Shown: positions 1 to 9,942, counted from the first letter of the stretch. The stretch: 64,000 bases of DNA from Prochlorococcus sp. AG-363-P08 (GCA_003278195.1 QCGE01000005.1:38265-102264); one strand, 5' to 3'. Notes: generated from the sequence alone by a model not told the origin. A program made the numbers and translations.

Positions 1-1
1 T

Positions 2-355
2 ACTACTGGAGGCACCTTTAAGCAGGGCTCAAGCCCCTTTAGTTTTGATCAGGCTATTGATCTTGGAACTTTAGGCTTGGGTATTACTCAGCAGATTTAT
101 GGTGCCTTGGTGGTTGATGCTGGATTTGAATATAATATTGATCCAGCTTCCAGTAATTATGGGGAAATGATTAATTCAAATGTTGAGTTTAGGATTCAAA
201 GAAGAGCTTATGATTTTGGTATTTATTATAATCCATATAAAAAGATAGGTGGATTCAGAATTCGTTTGAATGATTTCAATTTTAATGGAACTGGAATACC
301 TTTTATTCCTAATACATCCGAGAATGAGAAGGAAAATGAGAATAGAGTCTTTTGA
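2..355 (+). CDS. DUF3769-like outer-membrane protein, C-terminal fragment
   Basis: The reading frame is open from base 2 to the stop at 353-355, so only the last ~117 residues of a larger gene lie in the window. The fragment has alternating hydrophobic/polar strands and a segment with many aromatic residues (YDFGIYYNPYKK, GGFRIRLNDFNF) typical of beta-barrel proteins. It resembles the C-terminus of the cyanobacterial DUF3769 family, which is distantly related to LptD-type outer-membrane assembly proteins. The tail after the last strand is polar and rich in Glu/Asn. The family assignment is from memory of the sequence pattern and the function is inferred. It converges on leuD with a 65-bp gap. 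Confidence 0.6.
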   Translation, partial: TTGGTFKQGSSPFSFDQAIDLGTLGLGITQQIYGALVVDAGFEYNIDPASSNYGEMINSNVEFRIQRRAYDFGIYYNPYKKIGGFRIRLNDFNFNGTGIPFIPNTSENEKENENRVF

Positions 356-420
356 TTTTAAGTGTAAATTAGTTTTGGATTCTCTTTGTCTTCGTACTGA
401 TTTTAAGAGCCACTAAAAAA

Positions 421-1035
421 TTAGAAATTATTGAGATAAGGAAGAGTAGATAATTTGATTTTCATTGCTTCTTCATTCGCAATTAATTGAGATGTTGCGT
501 CCCAGTCACCCTTCAGTAACATCTCCTTGGGGCCAGGCTCAATATTTAAATCCCAACTTTCTTCCTCATTATTGATTCTTTCTCGGCTGATATCTAGAGT
601 CCAATTTTGGTTGTTTCGATGAACAACTGCTTTTTGTATTTGCAAAACCTTTGCTTTACTTGCTGTCGCGCAAGGTATTCCTAATGCAAGACAGTTGCCG
701 TAAAAAATTTCAGCAAAGCTTTCTCCTACAATGCCTCTAATGCCCCACCGCATGAGAGCTTGTGGTGCATGCTCGCGGCTTGACCCACAGCCAAAATTTG
801 CATTGACTATCAAAATATTGCAGCCTTGATTCTCTTTTTTGTCAAAAGGATGCTCTCCTTGTTTTTCATTTCTATCGTCAGCAAATACATCTTCGCCTAG
901 AGAATTGAAACTTACACATTTGAGATATCTAGCAGGGATAATCCTATCGGTATCAATGTCATCTCCATTTAGGCTAAAAGCATCCCCATCAATTTTCTTG
1001 ATAGGCCCTTTTGGAAATGAAGCAGTTGTATTCAT
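421..1035 (-). CDS. leuD: 3-isopropylmalate dehydratase small subunit
   Basis: LeuD pairs with LeuC to isomerise 2-isopropylmalate to 3-isopropylmalate in leucine biosynthesis (cytoplasm). The 204-residue length fits the family. The swivelling-domain signatures are visible: DDIDTDRIIPARY near residues 25-37 and FGCGSSREHA at 81-90, which contacts substrate. It lies 18 bp downstream of leuC on the same strand, so the two subunits are very probably co-transcribed at the end of a run that also contains cinA and a GT4 gene. The start ATG at 1035 gives the normal N-terminus. Confidence 0.96.
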   Translation of the reverse strand: MNTTASFPKGPIKKIDGDAFSLNGDDIDTDRIIPARYLKCVSFNSLGEDVFADDRNEKQGEHPFDKKENQGCNILIVNANFGCGSSREHAPQALMRWGIRGIVGESFAEIFYGNCLALGIPCATASKAKVLQIQKAVVHRNNQNWTLDISRERINNEEESWDLNIEPGPKEMLLKGDWDATSQLIANEEAMKIKLSTLPYLNNF

Positions 1036-1053
1036 TAGTCAATAATAGTTTTT

Positions 1054-2469
1054 TTAGTGATTACCTTTAGTCAATTTTCTTACATCAGTTACTTTCCCCT
1101 TGATTGCAGCTGCAGCAACCATTGCAGGGCTCATTAATAGGGTTCTTCCATTAGAAGAACCCTGCCTTCCTTTGAAGTTTCTATTGCTAGAGCTAGCACT
1201 GATTTGTCTACCTATTAAACGGTCAGAGTTCATTGCTAAGCACATTGAACATCCTGGTTCCCTCCATTCAAAGCCCGCATCGGTGAAGATTTTGTCAAGT
1301 CCTTCAGCTTTAGCTTCTTCTGCTACTTGTTCTGAGCCAGGTACTACAAAGGCTTTTACCCTTTCTAGAACCTTTTTCCCTTTAGCTATTTTTGCTGCTT
1401 CTTTTAAATCACTAATACGACCATTTGTGCAGCTGCCAATAAAGCAGACCTCTACTTCTGTGCCTTCTATTGGGGAACCTGGAGTAAACCCCATATATTT
1501 GTAGGCTTCTTCAGCTATTTGGCGTTCTTCAGGAGGAAGTGTTTCTGGTAATGGGATTTTTTCTTCAATAGATATGCCTTGTCCAGGAGTTATTCCCCAT
1601 GTGACGGTAGGACTTATTTTTGATGCCTCAAAAGTAATTTCATCGTCATAAATGGCTCTCTCATCACTCGCTAGGCTTTTCCACCATTTAAGAGCTCTTT
1701 CCCAATAAATTCCTTTAGGTGCGTGGAGCTTGTTATGTAGATAAGAAAAAGTTTCAGCGTCTGGATTCACATATCCGCATCTCGCCCCACCTTCAATTGC
1801 CATATTGCATATGGTCATTCTCTCTTCCATGGAGAGGGACTCAATTGCTGGCCCTGCAAATTCATATGCATATCCAACTCCTCCTTTCACTCCTAACACT
1901 TGGATGATGTGCAATATCAGATCTTTTGCAAAAACGCCATTACTTAATTGTCCGCTTACCCATATGCGGCGAACTTTGAGCTTATTCATTGACAAGGTTT
2001 GGCTAGCTAAAACATCTCTGACTTGACTTGTCCCAATACCGAAGGCAATTGCGCCAAATGCCCCATGGGTTGAAGTATGAGAATCCCCGCAAGCAATCGT
2101 CATCCCAGGTTGTGTAAGGCCTAGTTCTGGGGCAATCACATGAACAATGCCTTGTTTTCCACTCCCTAGTCCATGCAGTGTTATCCCTTGTTCATGGCAG
2201 TTTTTTTCAAGCGTAGAAAGCATCTCTTCTGCTAGAGGATCTTCGAAAGGCCTAAGTTGACTAGTTGTAGGAACTATGTGATCAACTGTTGCGACAGTTC
2301 TTTCTGGACAAATAACTTTGAGGCCTTTCTCCCGCAATGCCGCGAAAGCTTGAGGACTAGTTACTTCATGGATGAGATGCAGTCCTACAAATAGTTGAGT
2401 CGAACCTCCTGGCAGCTTTGCAACTTGATGGAGATCCCAGACCTTGTCATAAAGGGTTTTAGCGCTCAC
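1054..2469 (-). CDS. leuC: 3-isopropylmalate dehydratase large subunit
   Basis: LeuC is the aconitase-like large subunit of isopropylmalate isomerase and carries the catalytic [4Fe-4S] cluster. The three cluster cysteines are seen in [10 protein letters not shown] (Cys347) and PGCSMC (Cys407 and Cys410). The segment [13 protein letters not shown] near residues 128-140 is the aconitase-family substrate loop. The 471-residue length is normal. It is 18 bp upstream of leuD and 27 bp downstream of cinA in a same-strand cluster. Nothing in the gene looks degenerate. Confidence 0.97.
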   Translation of the reverse strand: MSAKTLYDKVWDLHQVAKLPGGSTQLFVGLHLIHEVTSPQAFAALREKGLKVICPERTVATVDHIVPTTSQLRPFEDPLAEEMLSTLEKNCHEQGITLHGLGSGKQGIVHVIAPELGLTQPGMTIACGDSHTSTHGAFGAIAFGIGTSQVRDVLASQTLSMNKLKVRRIWVSGQLSNGVFAKDLILHIIQVLGVKGGVGYAYEFAGPAIESLSMEERMTICNMAIEGGARCGYVNPDAETFSYLHNKLHAPKGIYWERALKWWKSLASDERAIYDDEITFEASKISPTVTWGITPGQGISIEEKIPLPETLPPEERQIAEEAYKYMGFTPGSPIEGTEVEVCFIGSCTNGRISDLKEAAKIAKGKKVLERVKAFVVPGSEQVAEEAKAEGLDKIFTDAGFEWREPGCSMCLAMNSDRLIGRQISASSSNRNFKGRQGSSNGRTLLMSPAMVAAAAIKGKVTDVRKLTKGNH

Positions 2470-2496
2470 AAGGTTGAGGAGAGTTAGCCGATGACA

Positions 2497-3789
2497 TTAG
2501 CGTCGTTCAAGCAGCATTAAGCGTATTAGATCAAGGCTGCGAATCACGCTAAGTCTTTGAATGTTAGGCCTAGAAAGGTGTTCTCCAAAATTTTCAAGAC
2601 TGGTTTTATGGCTTTGGAGATTTGTTACTGCGATGTGCACAGAACCAACAGGCTTGTCTTTAGTGCCTCCTTCAGGACCAGCCACGCCACTTATGGCAAT
2701 TGCCCAATTGGATTTAAGTGCTTTTTGAATACCCTGCGCCATAGCGACAACTGTTTGTGGTGAAACAGCACCATATTTTTCTAGAAGAGTTTTTGGAATG
2801 CCAAGTAGATCTTCCTTCGTCTTGTTGGAGTATGCAATCACTCCCCCAATAAAATTATTTGATGCACCAGAGATTGAGGTAAATTCAGCACTTAATTGTC
2901 CACCAGTGCAAGATTCAGCAACTGCGATTGTTTCATTATTTTCTTTTAAAAGATCTAAAACTATCGAGGCTAAGCTGTCTTGATTACTTCCATAAAATAG
3001 TTTTCCAGTCCTATCTCTTATTTTGGCTACAACTGGAGTTATTAATTTTTCCGCTTCTTTATCGGACTTACCTTTTGCTGTGATTCGAAGCTTAACTTCT
3101 CCTAGATTTGCATATGGTGCAACAGTGGGATTTTTGAGTTCAATCAAGTCTGAAACTTTATCAGCAAGATTTGATTCAGAAATCCCTACAAATTTAAGAT
3201 TTTTGCTGACGAATATACCGTGAAGATCTAAGTTTTTCCTCAGCCAACTTGCAGTCGTTTGTTTCCACATTGCATGCATCTCTGAGGGGACACCTGGTAA
3301 AGCGATTATCGTGAAATTATTCTTGGGACTCCAAATAATGCCTGGTGCAGTTCCTAATGGATTCGGAATGATTTCTGCGCTCCTAGGTAGAAAAGCTTGT
3401 TTGCGATTTCTTTGAGAAATAATATTTGCTTTCTTACTTAGTTTATTTTTGATATCTAGCCAAACCCCATCTCTCTCCTCAAGTTCTGCGTTGAATGCTT
3501 TTGCAATTGTTTGAATTGTTATGTCATCTTGTGTTGGTCCTAGGCCTCCAGTTGTAATAAGAACTCTGCATTTAAGTGCGGACTCTAATATGGCCTTTTT
3601 AAGTCGTGATTCGTTGTCTCCAATAACAGTTTGCTTATAGTGTGGGATACCAAGTAGTGCTAATTCTTCCGAGATCCACTTTGCATTTGAATTTAGTATA
3701 TTTCCAAGCAGCAGCTCTGTCCCAATGCAAAGAATCTCAGTTTCAGTACTTTCCGCAGATAGGGATGTGCTTTTCAACTTACTGGTCAT
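2497..3789 (-). CDS. cinA: CinA-like protein (MoaB-like domain plus NMN deamidase-like domain)
   Basis: The protein has 430 residues in two parts. The N-terminal half is a MoaB/MogA-like domain (CIGTELLLGNILNSN near 21-35, TTGGLGPTQDD near 80). The C-terminal half is a PncC-like domain (AVAESCTGGQLS, FIGGVIAYSNKTK, ISGVAGPEGGT). Known two-domain CinA proteins act on pyridine nucleotide by-products (nicotinamide mononucleotide deamidation, ADP-ribose hydrolysis); the competence link is historical and cannot be concluded here. Its first codons overlap the last 11 bases of the upstream GT4 gene, which suggests translational coupling. Both domains look intact. Confidence 0.92.
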   Translation of the reverse strand: MTSKLKSTSLSAESTETEILCIGTELLLGNILNSNAKWISEELALLGIPHYKQTVIGDNESRLKKAILESALKCRVLITTGGLGPTQDDITIQTIAKAFNAELEERDGVWLDIKNKLSKKANIISQRNRKQAFLPRSAEIIPNPLGTAPGIIWSPKNNFTIIALPGVPSEMHAMWKQTTASWLRKNLDLHGIFVSKNLKFVGISESNLADKVSDLIELKNPTVAPYANLGEVKLRITAKGKSDKEAEKLITPVVAKIRDRTGKLFYGSNQDSLASIVLDLLKENNETIAVAESCTGGQLSAEFTSISGASNNFIGGVIAYSNKTKEDLLGIPKTLLEKYGAVSPQTVVAMAQGIQKALKSNWAIAISGVAGPEGGTKDKPVGSVHIAVTNLQSHKTSLENFGEHLSRPNIQRLSVIRSLDLIRLMLLERR

Positions 3790-4906
3790 ACTCCTTTACT
3801 CCTTGAATTACTCCAGATGGCTCTTGATTTGTACTTTGAGGTATTAAATCTCTCCGGCTAATTATCACCACTGTTATCAGGATTGCTGTCGCAATTGCTA
3901 GCCATAAGAAACGCATTTCAGCATTGGCGACAACCAGTGAAAGTGAAGCGAGCCATTGTGTGAAAACATAAATCAAAACAACTGTTCTTCTATGACTAAA
4001 ACCTGCACGTAAGAGTCGATGGTGTATATGACTTCTATCTGGGTGAAAAGGTGACCTGCCTTCTTTTAGCCTGCTCATGATTACTGCGGACATATCAGCT
4101 AGCGGCAAAGATAAAATTAATAAAGGGAGTAAAAGACTGACTGTTGTTACACCTTTTGCAGGGCCAATAATACTAATTGCAGCTAACGTAAAACCTAAAA
4201 AATATGATCCACCATCTCCCATGAAAATTCTTGCAGGGTTGAAGTTATGCCGAAGAAAACCTAGGCATGCGCCAGCAAGGGCAGCTGCTAGAAAACCAGC
4301 TGCTATTTGATGCAGGGAAAAGCTAACGGATATGAGCCCAACAGCTGCTATGCCAGCAACTCCTGCTGCAAGCCCATCAAGCCCATCAAGCCAGTTAATA
4401 GCATTAGTTATCCCTACAAGCCAGATTACTGTTGAAGCAAGGCTTAGAAAGGCTGGTAAAACAACTAAAGACATGCCCTCTCCCATCCATGGGATCTCTA
4501 TAGTTCCGATTTGAAGCCCTTGGGTCCAAATAGCAATTGCGATTGCAATTTGTCCTGCAAGGCGTGGAAGAGGAGGTAGAGCGAATAAGTCGTCTGCTAG
4601 TCCAATCGCGAAGAAACATAGGCCGCCTGCCAATGTTGTCCAAATCAGCTGATCTTTGAGGGGCGGTAAAAAACCGAAACCACCTATTAGCCAGGTAATT
4701 GTCAACGCTAGGCAGAAGCCAACAACCATTGCAATTCCACCTAAACGCACCATTGGAGCCTGATGTTGCGTTCTTTTGTCAGGAGAATCTATGAAGCCGT
4801 ATCTGAGACTTAGGCCTCTTACACGTGGCACAAGAAATGCCGTAAAAAGAGCGGCCAAAAAAAAGGTCGCTAACGCTACAACTAGAGGGCTAATCTCAGG
4901 GGTCAC
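3779..4906 (-). CDS. GT4-family polyprenyl-phosphate sugar-1-phosphate transferase (WecA/MraY-like)
   Basis: This 375-residue integral membrane protein with about 10-11 hydrophobic segments belongs to the WecA/TagO/MraY superfamily, which transfers a sugar-1-phosphate (often GlcNAc-1-P) from a UDP donor to undecaprenyl phosphate and so starts surface glycan synthesis. The signatures are present: the Asp pair in GLADDLFALP, NAINWLDGLDGLAAG, the catalytic loop FMGDGGSYFLG, and the His-rich donor-binding loop SHIHHRLLRAGF. The N-terminal FIDSPDKRTQHQAPMVRLGG is typical. It could prime the glycans built by the WecG/TagA protein at 19874 or the capsule locus at 45-64 kb, but that link is inference. 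Confidence 0.9.
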   Translation of the reverse strand: MTPEISPLVVALATFFLAALFTAFLVPRVRGLSLRYGFIDSPDKRTQHQAPMVRLGGIAMVVGFCLALTITWLIGGFGFLPPLKDQLIWTTLAGGLCFFAIGLADDLFALPPLPRLAGQIAIAIAIWTQGLQIGTIEIPWMGEGMSLVVLPAFLSLASTVIWLVGITNAINWLDGLDGLAAGVAGIAAVGLISVSFSLHQIAAGFLAAALAGACLGFLRHNFNPARIFMGDGGSYFLGFTLAAISIIGPAKGVTTVSLLLPLLILSLPLADMSAVIMSRLKEGRSPFHPDRSHIHHRLLRAGFSHRRTVVLIYVFTQWLASLSLVVANAEMRFLWLAIATAILITVVIISRRDLIPQSTNQEPSGVIQGVKEYDQ

Positions 4907-5010
4907 TGAGGCTCTTCTTAGTAAATGGGCAGTGGGGCTTTAACGAATTAATCCTAGGCAGGTTGTACTTCCTATCAAGTTTTAGTTTCAATCTATCCTC
5001 CAACAAATGT

Positions 5011-6285
5011 TTATTTGCTCATTTTGTAAAGGGGATATTTCTTGCAAAGAGCATGAACAGTATCAAGGCACTTTTGCTTGACATTTTCATCTTGAGGATT
5101 CAAAAGCCTGTCAGCAATGACATCAGAAACTTCTATAAATGCTTGCTGGGTAAATCCTCTTGTCGTAAGTGCTGCAGTCCCTAGCCGAAGTCCGCTAGTG
5201 ACAAAAGGTGATTCAGGATCAAAGGGAACTGTATTTTTGTTTGCTGTGATATTAATTCCACTCATAAGTTGATCGGCAATTTTGCCTGTCATTCCAATGC
5301 TTCTTAGATCGATTAAAACAATGTGATTGTCAGTCCCTCCACTTACTACTGCAATACCCCGATCTTCTAGCCGATTGGCGAGGGTTTTGGCGTTGACAAC
5401 CAGTTGTTCTACATAGGATTTGAAGCTTGGTTGTAGGGCTTCTTCGAAGGCAACTGCTTTTGCAGCAATTACATGCTCTAAGGGGCCACCTTGACTCCCT
5501 GGGAAAACCGACTTATCCAATTTCTTGCCAAGTTCTTCATCTTTGCAAAGAATTAGTCCTCCTCGAGGCCCTCGAAGGGTTTTATGAGTCGTAGTAGTTA
5601 CAACATCGCATATAGGAACTGGGTTTGGGTGAATGCCGGCTGCTACTAACCCTGCGATATGAGCCATGTCAGCAACTAGATATGCTCCAATTTCATCAGC
5701 GATATTTCTAAACTCTTCGAAGTTGATTTCCCTGGGGTAAGCCGAATAACCACAGATGATTAACTTTGGTTTTTCTTCTAATGCGATTTCCCTAATTGAA
5801 TTCATTTCAAGCTTTTGAGTGGCTTTATCAACTCCGTAATGAATAGCGTCAAACCATTTTCCGCTTACGTTGACGGGAGAACCATGGGTCAAATGACCTC
5901 CATGAGATAGATCCATGCCCATGATTTTGTCGCCAGGGTTTAACAAAGCGAGAAAAACAGCAAAGTTCGCCTGAGCGCCACTATGTGGTTGGACGTTCGC
6001 CCAAGCTGCAGAAAAGAGTTTTTTTGCTCTGTCGATTGCTAATTGTTCGATGGCATCTACATGTTCACAACCCCCGTAATATCTTTTGCTGGGTAAGCCT
6101 TCTGCATATTTATTTGTCAAGATTGACCCTTGTGCTTGCATTACTGCCTGAGAAGCAAAGTTTTCACTTGCAATCATTTCTAAATGTTTCTCTTGTCTAA
6201 GCAGTTCTTGCTCTATTAGGTCGGCAATTTTTGGGTCGACTTCAGCTAATAGCTCGTTAATAGGCTCCGGTGAAACAGTTTTCAT
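5011..6285 (-). CDS. glyA: Serine hydroxymethyltransferase
   Basis: GlyA is a PLP enzyme that interconverts serine and glycine with tetrahydrofolate and is the main source of one-carbon units in the cytoplasm. The PLP lysine lies in [14 protein letters not shown] (Lys235 counted from the chosen start). SENFAS and [11 protein letters not shown] are further family signatures. I place the start at the ATG at 6285 (424 residues); a TTG four codons further upstream (6297) is also in frame but less likely. The gene stands alone, between a tRNA-Arg on its 5' side and a 104-bp gap before the GT4 gene. Confidence 0.96.
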   Translation of the reverse strand: MKTVSPEPINELLAEVDPKIADLIEQELLRQEKHLEMIASENFASQAVMQAQGSILTNKYAEGLPSKRYYGGCEHVDAIEQLAIDRAKKLFSAAWANVQPHSGAQANFAVFLALLNPGDKIMGMDLSHGGHLTHGSPVNVSGKWFDAIHYGVDKATQKLEMNSIREIALEEKPKLIICGYSAYPREINFEEFRNIADEIGAYLVADMAHIAGLVAAGIHPNPVPICDVVTTTTHKTLRGPRGGLILCKDEELGKKLDKSVFPGSQGGPLEHVIAAKAVAFEEALQPSFKSYVEQLVVNAKTLANRLEDRGIAVVSGGTDNHIVLIDLRSIGMTGKIADQLMSGINITANKNTVPFDPESPFVTSGLRLGTAALTTRGFTQQAFIEVSDVIADRLLNPQDENVKQKCLDTVHALCKKYPLYKMSK

Positions 6286-6407
6286 ATTCTCAAGCAAATG
6301 GGGTTTGGGGGCTTAGAGAATGATTCGATCTCTTCTCTGAAGACTCATTTTCCAATTAGAACCAGAGGTTTAAAACCTTTGTGGTGCTTTAAGGACAGTT
6401 TTGGAAA

Positions 6408-6481
6408 CGCGCCTGGAGAGATTCGAACTCCCGACCCTCTGATCCGTAGTCAGATGCTCTAATCCGCTGAGCTACAGGCGC
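6408..6481 (-). tRNA. tRNA-Arg (anticodon ACG)
   Basis: Read on the minus strand, the 74-base segment folds into a standard cloverleaf. The 7-bp acceptor stem pairs GCGCCTG with CAGGCGC (plus-strand 6475-6481 and 6409-6415) with G as discriminator. The anticodon stem encloses CTACGGA, so the anticodon is ACG (A34 normally deaminated to inosine for CGN codons). The T-arm holds GTTCGAATC. The CCA end is not encoded. It lies 123 bp upstream of glyA on the same strand. Confidence 0.97.
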
Positions 6482-6572
6482 ATGGAAAGTAGTAATAACA
6501 ACTTATCAAAGAGGCATTTTTCAACTATTTGACCTGTAGGGGCCACAATCTAATAAATAGCAGATTTTTCTA

Positions 6573-6827
6573 ATGCCAATTAAATGGTATGGCACCTCCG
6601 ACAAAAGTGATCCAACCTATAAGCACTTTTCCAGGATTGTGAACCTGACCCTACATGCAATGAGCTTTGGCGCAATCAACAGTGGGATGTGGTTTTTTCA
6701 GCAGGTCAAACATCCATGGGAACATCTCAATTGGTTTACTGACGCCTGGCTGGTAGTTCTTTTGGTCCATTTGGGCTTTGTAATTTCTAAGAGGCCAGGA
6801 GCTGTTGAAAACCAAAGTTCTTCTTGA
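6573..6827 (+). CDS. Small conserved cyanobacterial membrane protein (84 aa)
   Basis: I do not recognise a named family. The 84-residue product has two likely membrane-spanning stretches, around residues 28-44 (LHAMSFGAINSGMWFF) and 57-72 (AWLVVLLVHLGFVI), separated by an amphipathic KHPWEHLNWF loop, with a polar Ser-rich C-terminus. The tight spacing with the next two plus-strand genes (43 bp to the first) suggests a small operon. Its two-helix topology resembles many small thylakoid-associated proteins of cyanobacteria, but no function can be read from the sequence. Confidence 0.75.
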   Translation: MPIKWYGTSDKSDPTYKHFSRIVNLTLHAMSFGAINSGMWFFQQVKHPWEHLNWFTDAWLVVLLVHLGFVISKRPGAVENQSSS

Positions 6828-6870
6828 CTTTTCAGCCTGGTGACTTTTCTAATTTCCCAGACTTACATCT

Positions 6871-7161
6871 ATGAATCTCGATCCGTCTGAGCTTAGAGAT
6901 CTGCAGATTTCTATCGCTGACCAGATTTATATACAAGTTGCCAATTGGCGCTTATATCTTGGCGATGCTGGCTTGGCAGAGGCTTTGTCTGTTGAATGTA
7001 TAGGTAGGTCAGCCAGAGGCCCTTCTGTTGCCGTTAAGGAAGCATTGGAGGCTATTAAGGTCCCTCTGGCTGGTGGGATGACGAGTTTGCCGTTATCTGA
7101 ATTAATACCTTCTGAACAAGTTCGTGATTTGCAGGAGATCTTGGAGCCCTACTGCAGATAA
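6871..7161 (+). CDS. DUF3181-family protein
   Basis: This 96-residue soluble protein matches the small cyanobacteria-specific DUF3181 pattern: an N-terminal helix with QISIADQIYIQVANWRLYLGDAG and then a compact body ending in EILEPYC. No catalytic motif or membrane segment is visible. It follows the 84-aa membrane protein by 43 bp and is followed by the next gene 25 bp later (using the GTG start at 7187), so the three genes probably form one transcript. The function is unknown; the family call is from memory. Confidence 0.8.
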   Translation: MNLDPSELRDLQISIADQIYIQVANWRLYLGDAGLAEALSVECIGRSARGPSVAVKEALEAIKVPLAGGMTSLPLSELIPSEQVRDLQEILEPYCR

Positions 7162-7186
7162 GGTTTATTCAATTCAGAGAGGCCAC

Positions 7187-7441
7187 GTGCTGATTATCGA
7201 GGTCACCAATGCCAGAGATGTCATGCGAAGACGTATTGGCAAGTTGGGTGACAGGCTCATTGGAAAAGTTGTGGATGCTGAAGCGGAAGTGGAGAAAGCT
7301 TTGATCCAGGAACTAGAAACTGCATTTCAGGAATTCGGGATTGAAGCACGTATTGTTTCTTCGCAGGGAAAGTTGAGTGGCAAAAAAAATGTTCAAATTC
7401 CACTTCAGATAAGGGATGAAAGAAAAATCACTTTGAACTGA
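7187..7441 (+). CDS. Conserved hypothetical protein (84 aa)
   Basis: I place the start at the GTG at 7187, preceded by an AGAGAGG ribosome-binding-like sequence. A longer in-frame version from 7124 would run into the end of the DUF3181 gene. The product begins with a beta-strand (LIIEVTN), then a charged helix rich in Arg/Glu (residues ~8-50, VMRRRIGKLGDRLIGKVV), and ends in a basic strand region. No family name is recognised. Its stop codon region overlaps the end of the convergent murJ gene by 14 bp, so the two transcripts must run into each other. Confidence 0.7.
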   Translation: MLIIEVTNARDVMRRRIGKLGDRLIGKVVDAEAEVEKALIQELETAFQEFGIEARIVSSQGKLSGKKNVQIPLQIRDERKITLN

Positions 7442-9041
7442 ATAAGGGAGGAAAACTTATCATTTTAATAAGTTCTTCTATTTCTTTTACTTTCATTAAT
7501 GTGCCTAATAATCCAAATACTAATAGGCTTACAGATGAAGATATGGCTATCTCAAAGAAAAGCCCAAGACTGTTATCTGGCCAATGCACTATTGATTCAA
7601 GAATCCAGGCACTTAAGCCAGAGAAAATTCCTGCACAGATGATTTTGATGATTTCTATACACCAATCTTTAACTGGTAGGCCATTCAGCCTTTTATCTAA
7701 TTGAATTAATAATGCCAAACATGTGAATAAGTTAACCCCAGCAGTAGCAAGTACAAGTCCATTTGCTCCAAAGTTAAATGGTATTTGTGAGCCCCATGGG
7801 CTTGGTCCTCCTATAAATATCCAGTCTAGGAAGATATTTAGGAAAATTCCTATTCCAGAGATTGCAAAAGGAGTTTGGCCATCACCTAATGAATAGAAAA
7901 CACGGACCAATAAGTCTCTAGTTAGATATACGGGCATGCCGACTCCATATGCAATTAATAATCCAGAGACTAATTTTGCTGCTTGAGAATCAAAGGCTCC
8001 TCTTTCAAATATTAAGGCGACTATTGGTGTGCTCAGAGCAATAAATATTGCACCTAGTGCAACCATACTCGCGACAGATAGTAATAGACCTTGCCTAACT
8101 CTTGAGATTAGTACTGATCTTTTTCCTTCTTCTCTAAGTCTTGATAATACTGGTAATAATGGTACCAACAAAGCATTAGAGATAAGACCTAAAGGTGTTT
8201 GAACTAATAATGTTGCATAACTAAGACCAGCTGCAGCTGAATAAATTCCTGAGGCGAAAAATAAATCAGTGAAAACATTGATTTGGAGCATCCCAGATGA
8301 GAGGGTTGCAGGTGCCATTACTTTCCAGACTTCTCTTACTCCTGGATGTCGCCAATTAAAGGAAAATTTTATTTTTGCTAGTTTATTGTTGATTAAGGCA
8401 GGTATTTGAGCAGCCCATTGAAGTAATGCCCCTATCAAGGTGGATGCCGCAAGAACAATGCCGCCTTTAATTGCAAACTGATTTGTACCTATATCTGTCC
8501 CTAATTGCGCCCACAATATTGCAACTCCAGTTATTAATGACATGCTTGTCATAAGTGGAGAGATTGAAGGTATCCAGAATTGATCAGCTGCATTTAATGA
8601 GCCAAAGCCAAGCCCTATTAGCCCCCCTAAAAGTGCCATAGGTGCCATCAGTTGAAGTTGAATCACTGCTATTTGATGAAGTTGAGGACTTAATCCTGGC
8701 CCTACAATATTTATTAATTGGTTGGCAAATATTATAAGTATTCCTGTTATTGCGCCTAAAAGTAAACTCACTATTGTATTTATTGAGGTTAGGATTTCAG
8801 CGCTTTCTTCTCTTGTTCTTCGGCTCAAAACACTAACCATTGCGCTGTGGAATGGCCCATTTATCCCTCCCAGCATTACAAAAAGGAACCCTGGGATCAC
8901 ATAGGCATAGTTAAAAGCGTCATATGCGGCACCGACTCCAAATGCAGCAGCTATTACAAGCTGTCTAGCTAGCCCGCCTGTTTTGCTGAGAAGGGTTCCT
9001 AGGCTGACAATAAGAGCTATTCGCTTGAGAGATTTAGACAT
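7428..9041 (-). CDS. murJ: Lipid II flippase MurJ (MviN)
   Basis: This 537-residue MATE/MOP-superfamily membrane protein has about 14 hydrophobic helices. MurJ moves lipid II across the cytoplasmic membrane for peptidoglycan synthesis. The N-terminus (KTGGLARQLVIAAAFG), the GPFHSAMVSVLSRRT region and YSLGDGQTPF in the middle are typical of the family. It ends 14 bp inside the convergent 84-aa gene and is divergent from sfsA (81 bp between starts). The gene looks complete. Confidence 0.93.
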   Translation of the reverse strand: MSKSLKRIALIVSLGTLLSKTGGLARQLVIAAAFGVGAAYDAFNYAYVIPGFLFVMLGGINGPFHSAMVSVLSRRTREESAEILTSINTIVSLLLGAITGILIIFANQLINIVGPGLSPQLHQIAVIQLQLMAPMALLGGLIGLGFGSLNAADQFWIPSISPLMTSMSLITGVAILWAQLGTDIGTNQFAIKGGIVLAASTLIGALLQWAAQIPALINNKLAKIKFSFNWRHPGVREVWKVMAPATLSSGMLQINVFTDLFFASGIYSAAAGLSYATLLVQTPLGLISNALLVPLLPVLSRLREEGKRSVLISRVRQGLLLSVASMVALGAIFIALSTPIVALIFERGAFDSQAAKLVSGLLIAYGVGMPVYLTRDLLVRVFYSLGDGQTPFAISGIGIFLNIFLDWIFIGGPSPWGSQIPFNFGANGLVLATAGVNLFTCLALLIQLDKRLNGLPVKDWCIEIIKIICAGIFSGLSAWILESIVHWPDNSLGLFFEIAISSSVSLLVFGLLGTLMKVKEIEELIKMISFPPLFSSK

Positions 9042-9122
9042 TCTTTGCTTGAAGAAATTTCATGAGGGTTGGCTGTTTTTTTGTGAGAAACAAGCCATGC
9101 TTTCTAAAGTGACCAGGTCGAA

Positions 9123-9881
9123 ATGGTTGGCCATACTCTTCTGACCTTCCCACCTCTTAAAGAAGGGATATTGCTGAGGAGATATAAGCGCTTTCTTGCG
9201 GATATTGAGCTGGAAAGTGGTGAAATCGTTACCGCCCATTGTGCAAACACTGGACCAATGACTGGTGTTCTGCATATCGGGGGGAAGGTCAGGATTAGGC
9301 ATGCCCCATCTCCTAAGCGAAAACTTGCTTGGACATGGGAGCAAGTAGAAACAGAGGGGCCAGATGGTACGAAGTGCTGGGCTGGGATTAATACTTCTTT
9401 GCCAAACCTTTTAGTGAGACTGGCAATTGAAGCGGGCTTTTTAAAAAAAGAACTAGGAAGTATTGCCCAGATTCAAAAGGAGGTGATCTATGGGAAAGAG
9501 AAGCGCAGCAGAATTGATTTGTTGTTGAAACCTATCCCAACCGAATCTGATCAACGTCAAATCTATGTAGAAGTGAAAAACACCACTTGGAAGAAGGGGA
9601 GGGTAGGACTTTTCCCAGATACTGTTACTGAAAGAGGCCAAAAACATCTCAAAGAATTGATGGGAGTATTGCCGCATTCAAGGTCCGTATTGATTCCTTG
9701 TATTTCGAGGAGAGATATTGATGAATTTGCGCCAGGAGATGAAGCCGATCCTTCTTATGGCAAACTTTTTCGTCTTTCTTTGGATTCAGGTGTAGAGGTC
9801 ATTCCCTGTAGCTTTGGATTCCATATAGATAAGGTCACTTGGGAAGGAAAGAAGCCCTTTAAAAGGAGTCAACCATCATAA
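9123..9881 (+). CDS. sfsA: Sugar fermentation stimulation protein homologue
   Basis: SfsA proteins are small DNA-binding/nuclease-fold proteins whose E. coli member affects maltose metabolism; the role in cyanobacteria is unknown. The 252-residue product shows the family signatures: RRYKRFLADIEL near the N-terminus, AHCANTGPMTG around residues 39-49, and YVEVKNTTWKKG with the PD-(D/E)xK-like core. The length is slightly above the usual ~235. It is divergent from murJ and is followed by a 245-bp gap holding the amt promoter. Confidence 0.92.
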   Translation: MVGHTLLTFPPLKEGILLRRYKRFLADIELESGEIVTAHCANTGPMTGVLHIGGKVRIRHAPSPKRKLAWTWEQVETEGPDGTKCWAGINTSLPNLLVRLAIEAGFLKKELGSIAQIQKEVIYGKEKRSRIDLLLKPIPTESDQRQIYVEVKNTTWKKGRVGLFPDTVTERGQKHLKELMGVLPHSRSVLIPCISRRDIDEFAPGDEADPSYGKLFRLSLDSGVEVIPCSFGFHIDKVTWEGKKPFKRSQPS

Positions 9882-9942
9882 GTATTAGTACTTGCCTCTT
9901 GAGACCCTATTTCATCTTAAAAAGATCAAAAGGTTAAGTTCG

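Noticed and set aside
1100..1504. 134-aa open frame opposite leuC
   Set aside because: It is fully antisense to a strongly conserved gene and its translation has no recognisable features; the same holds for other long opposite-strand frames in leuC, purH, murJ and the CNNM-like gene.
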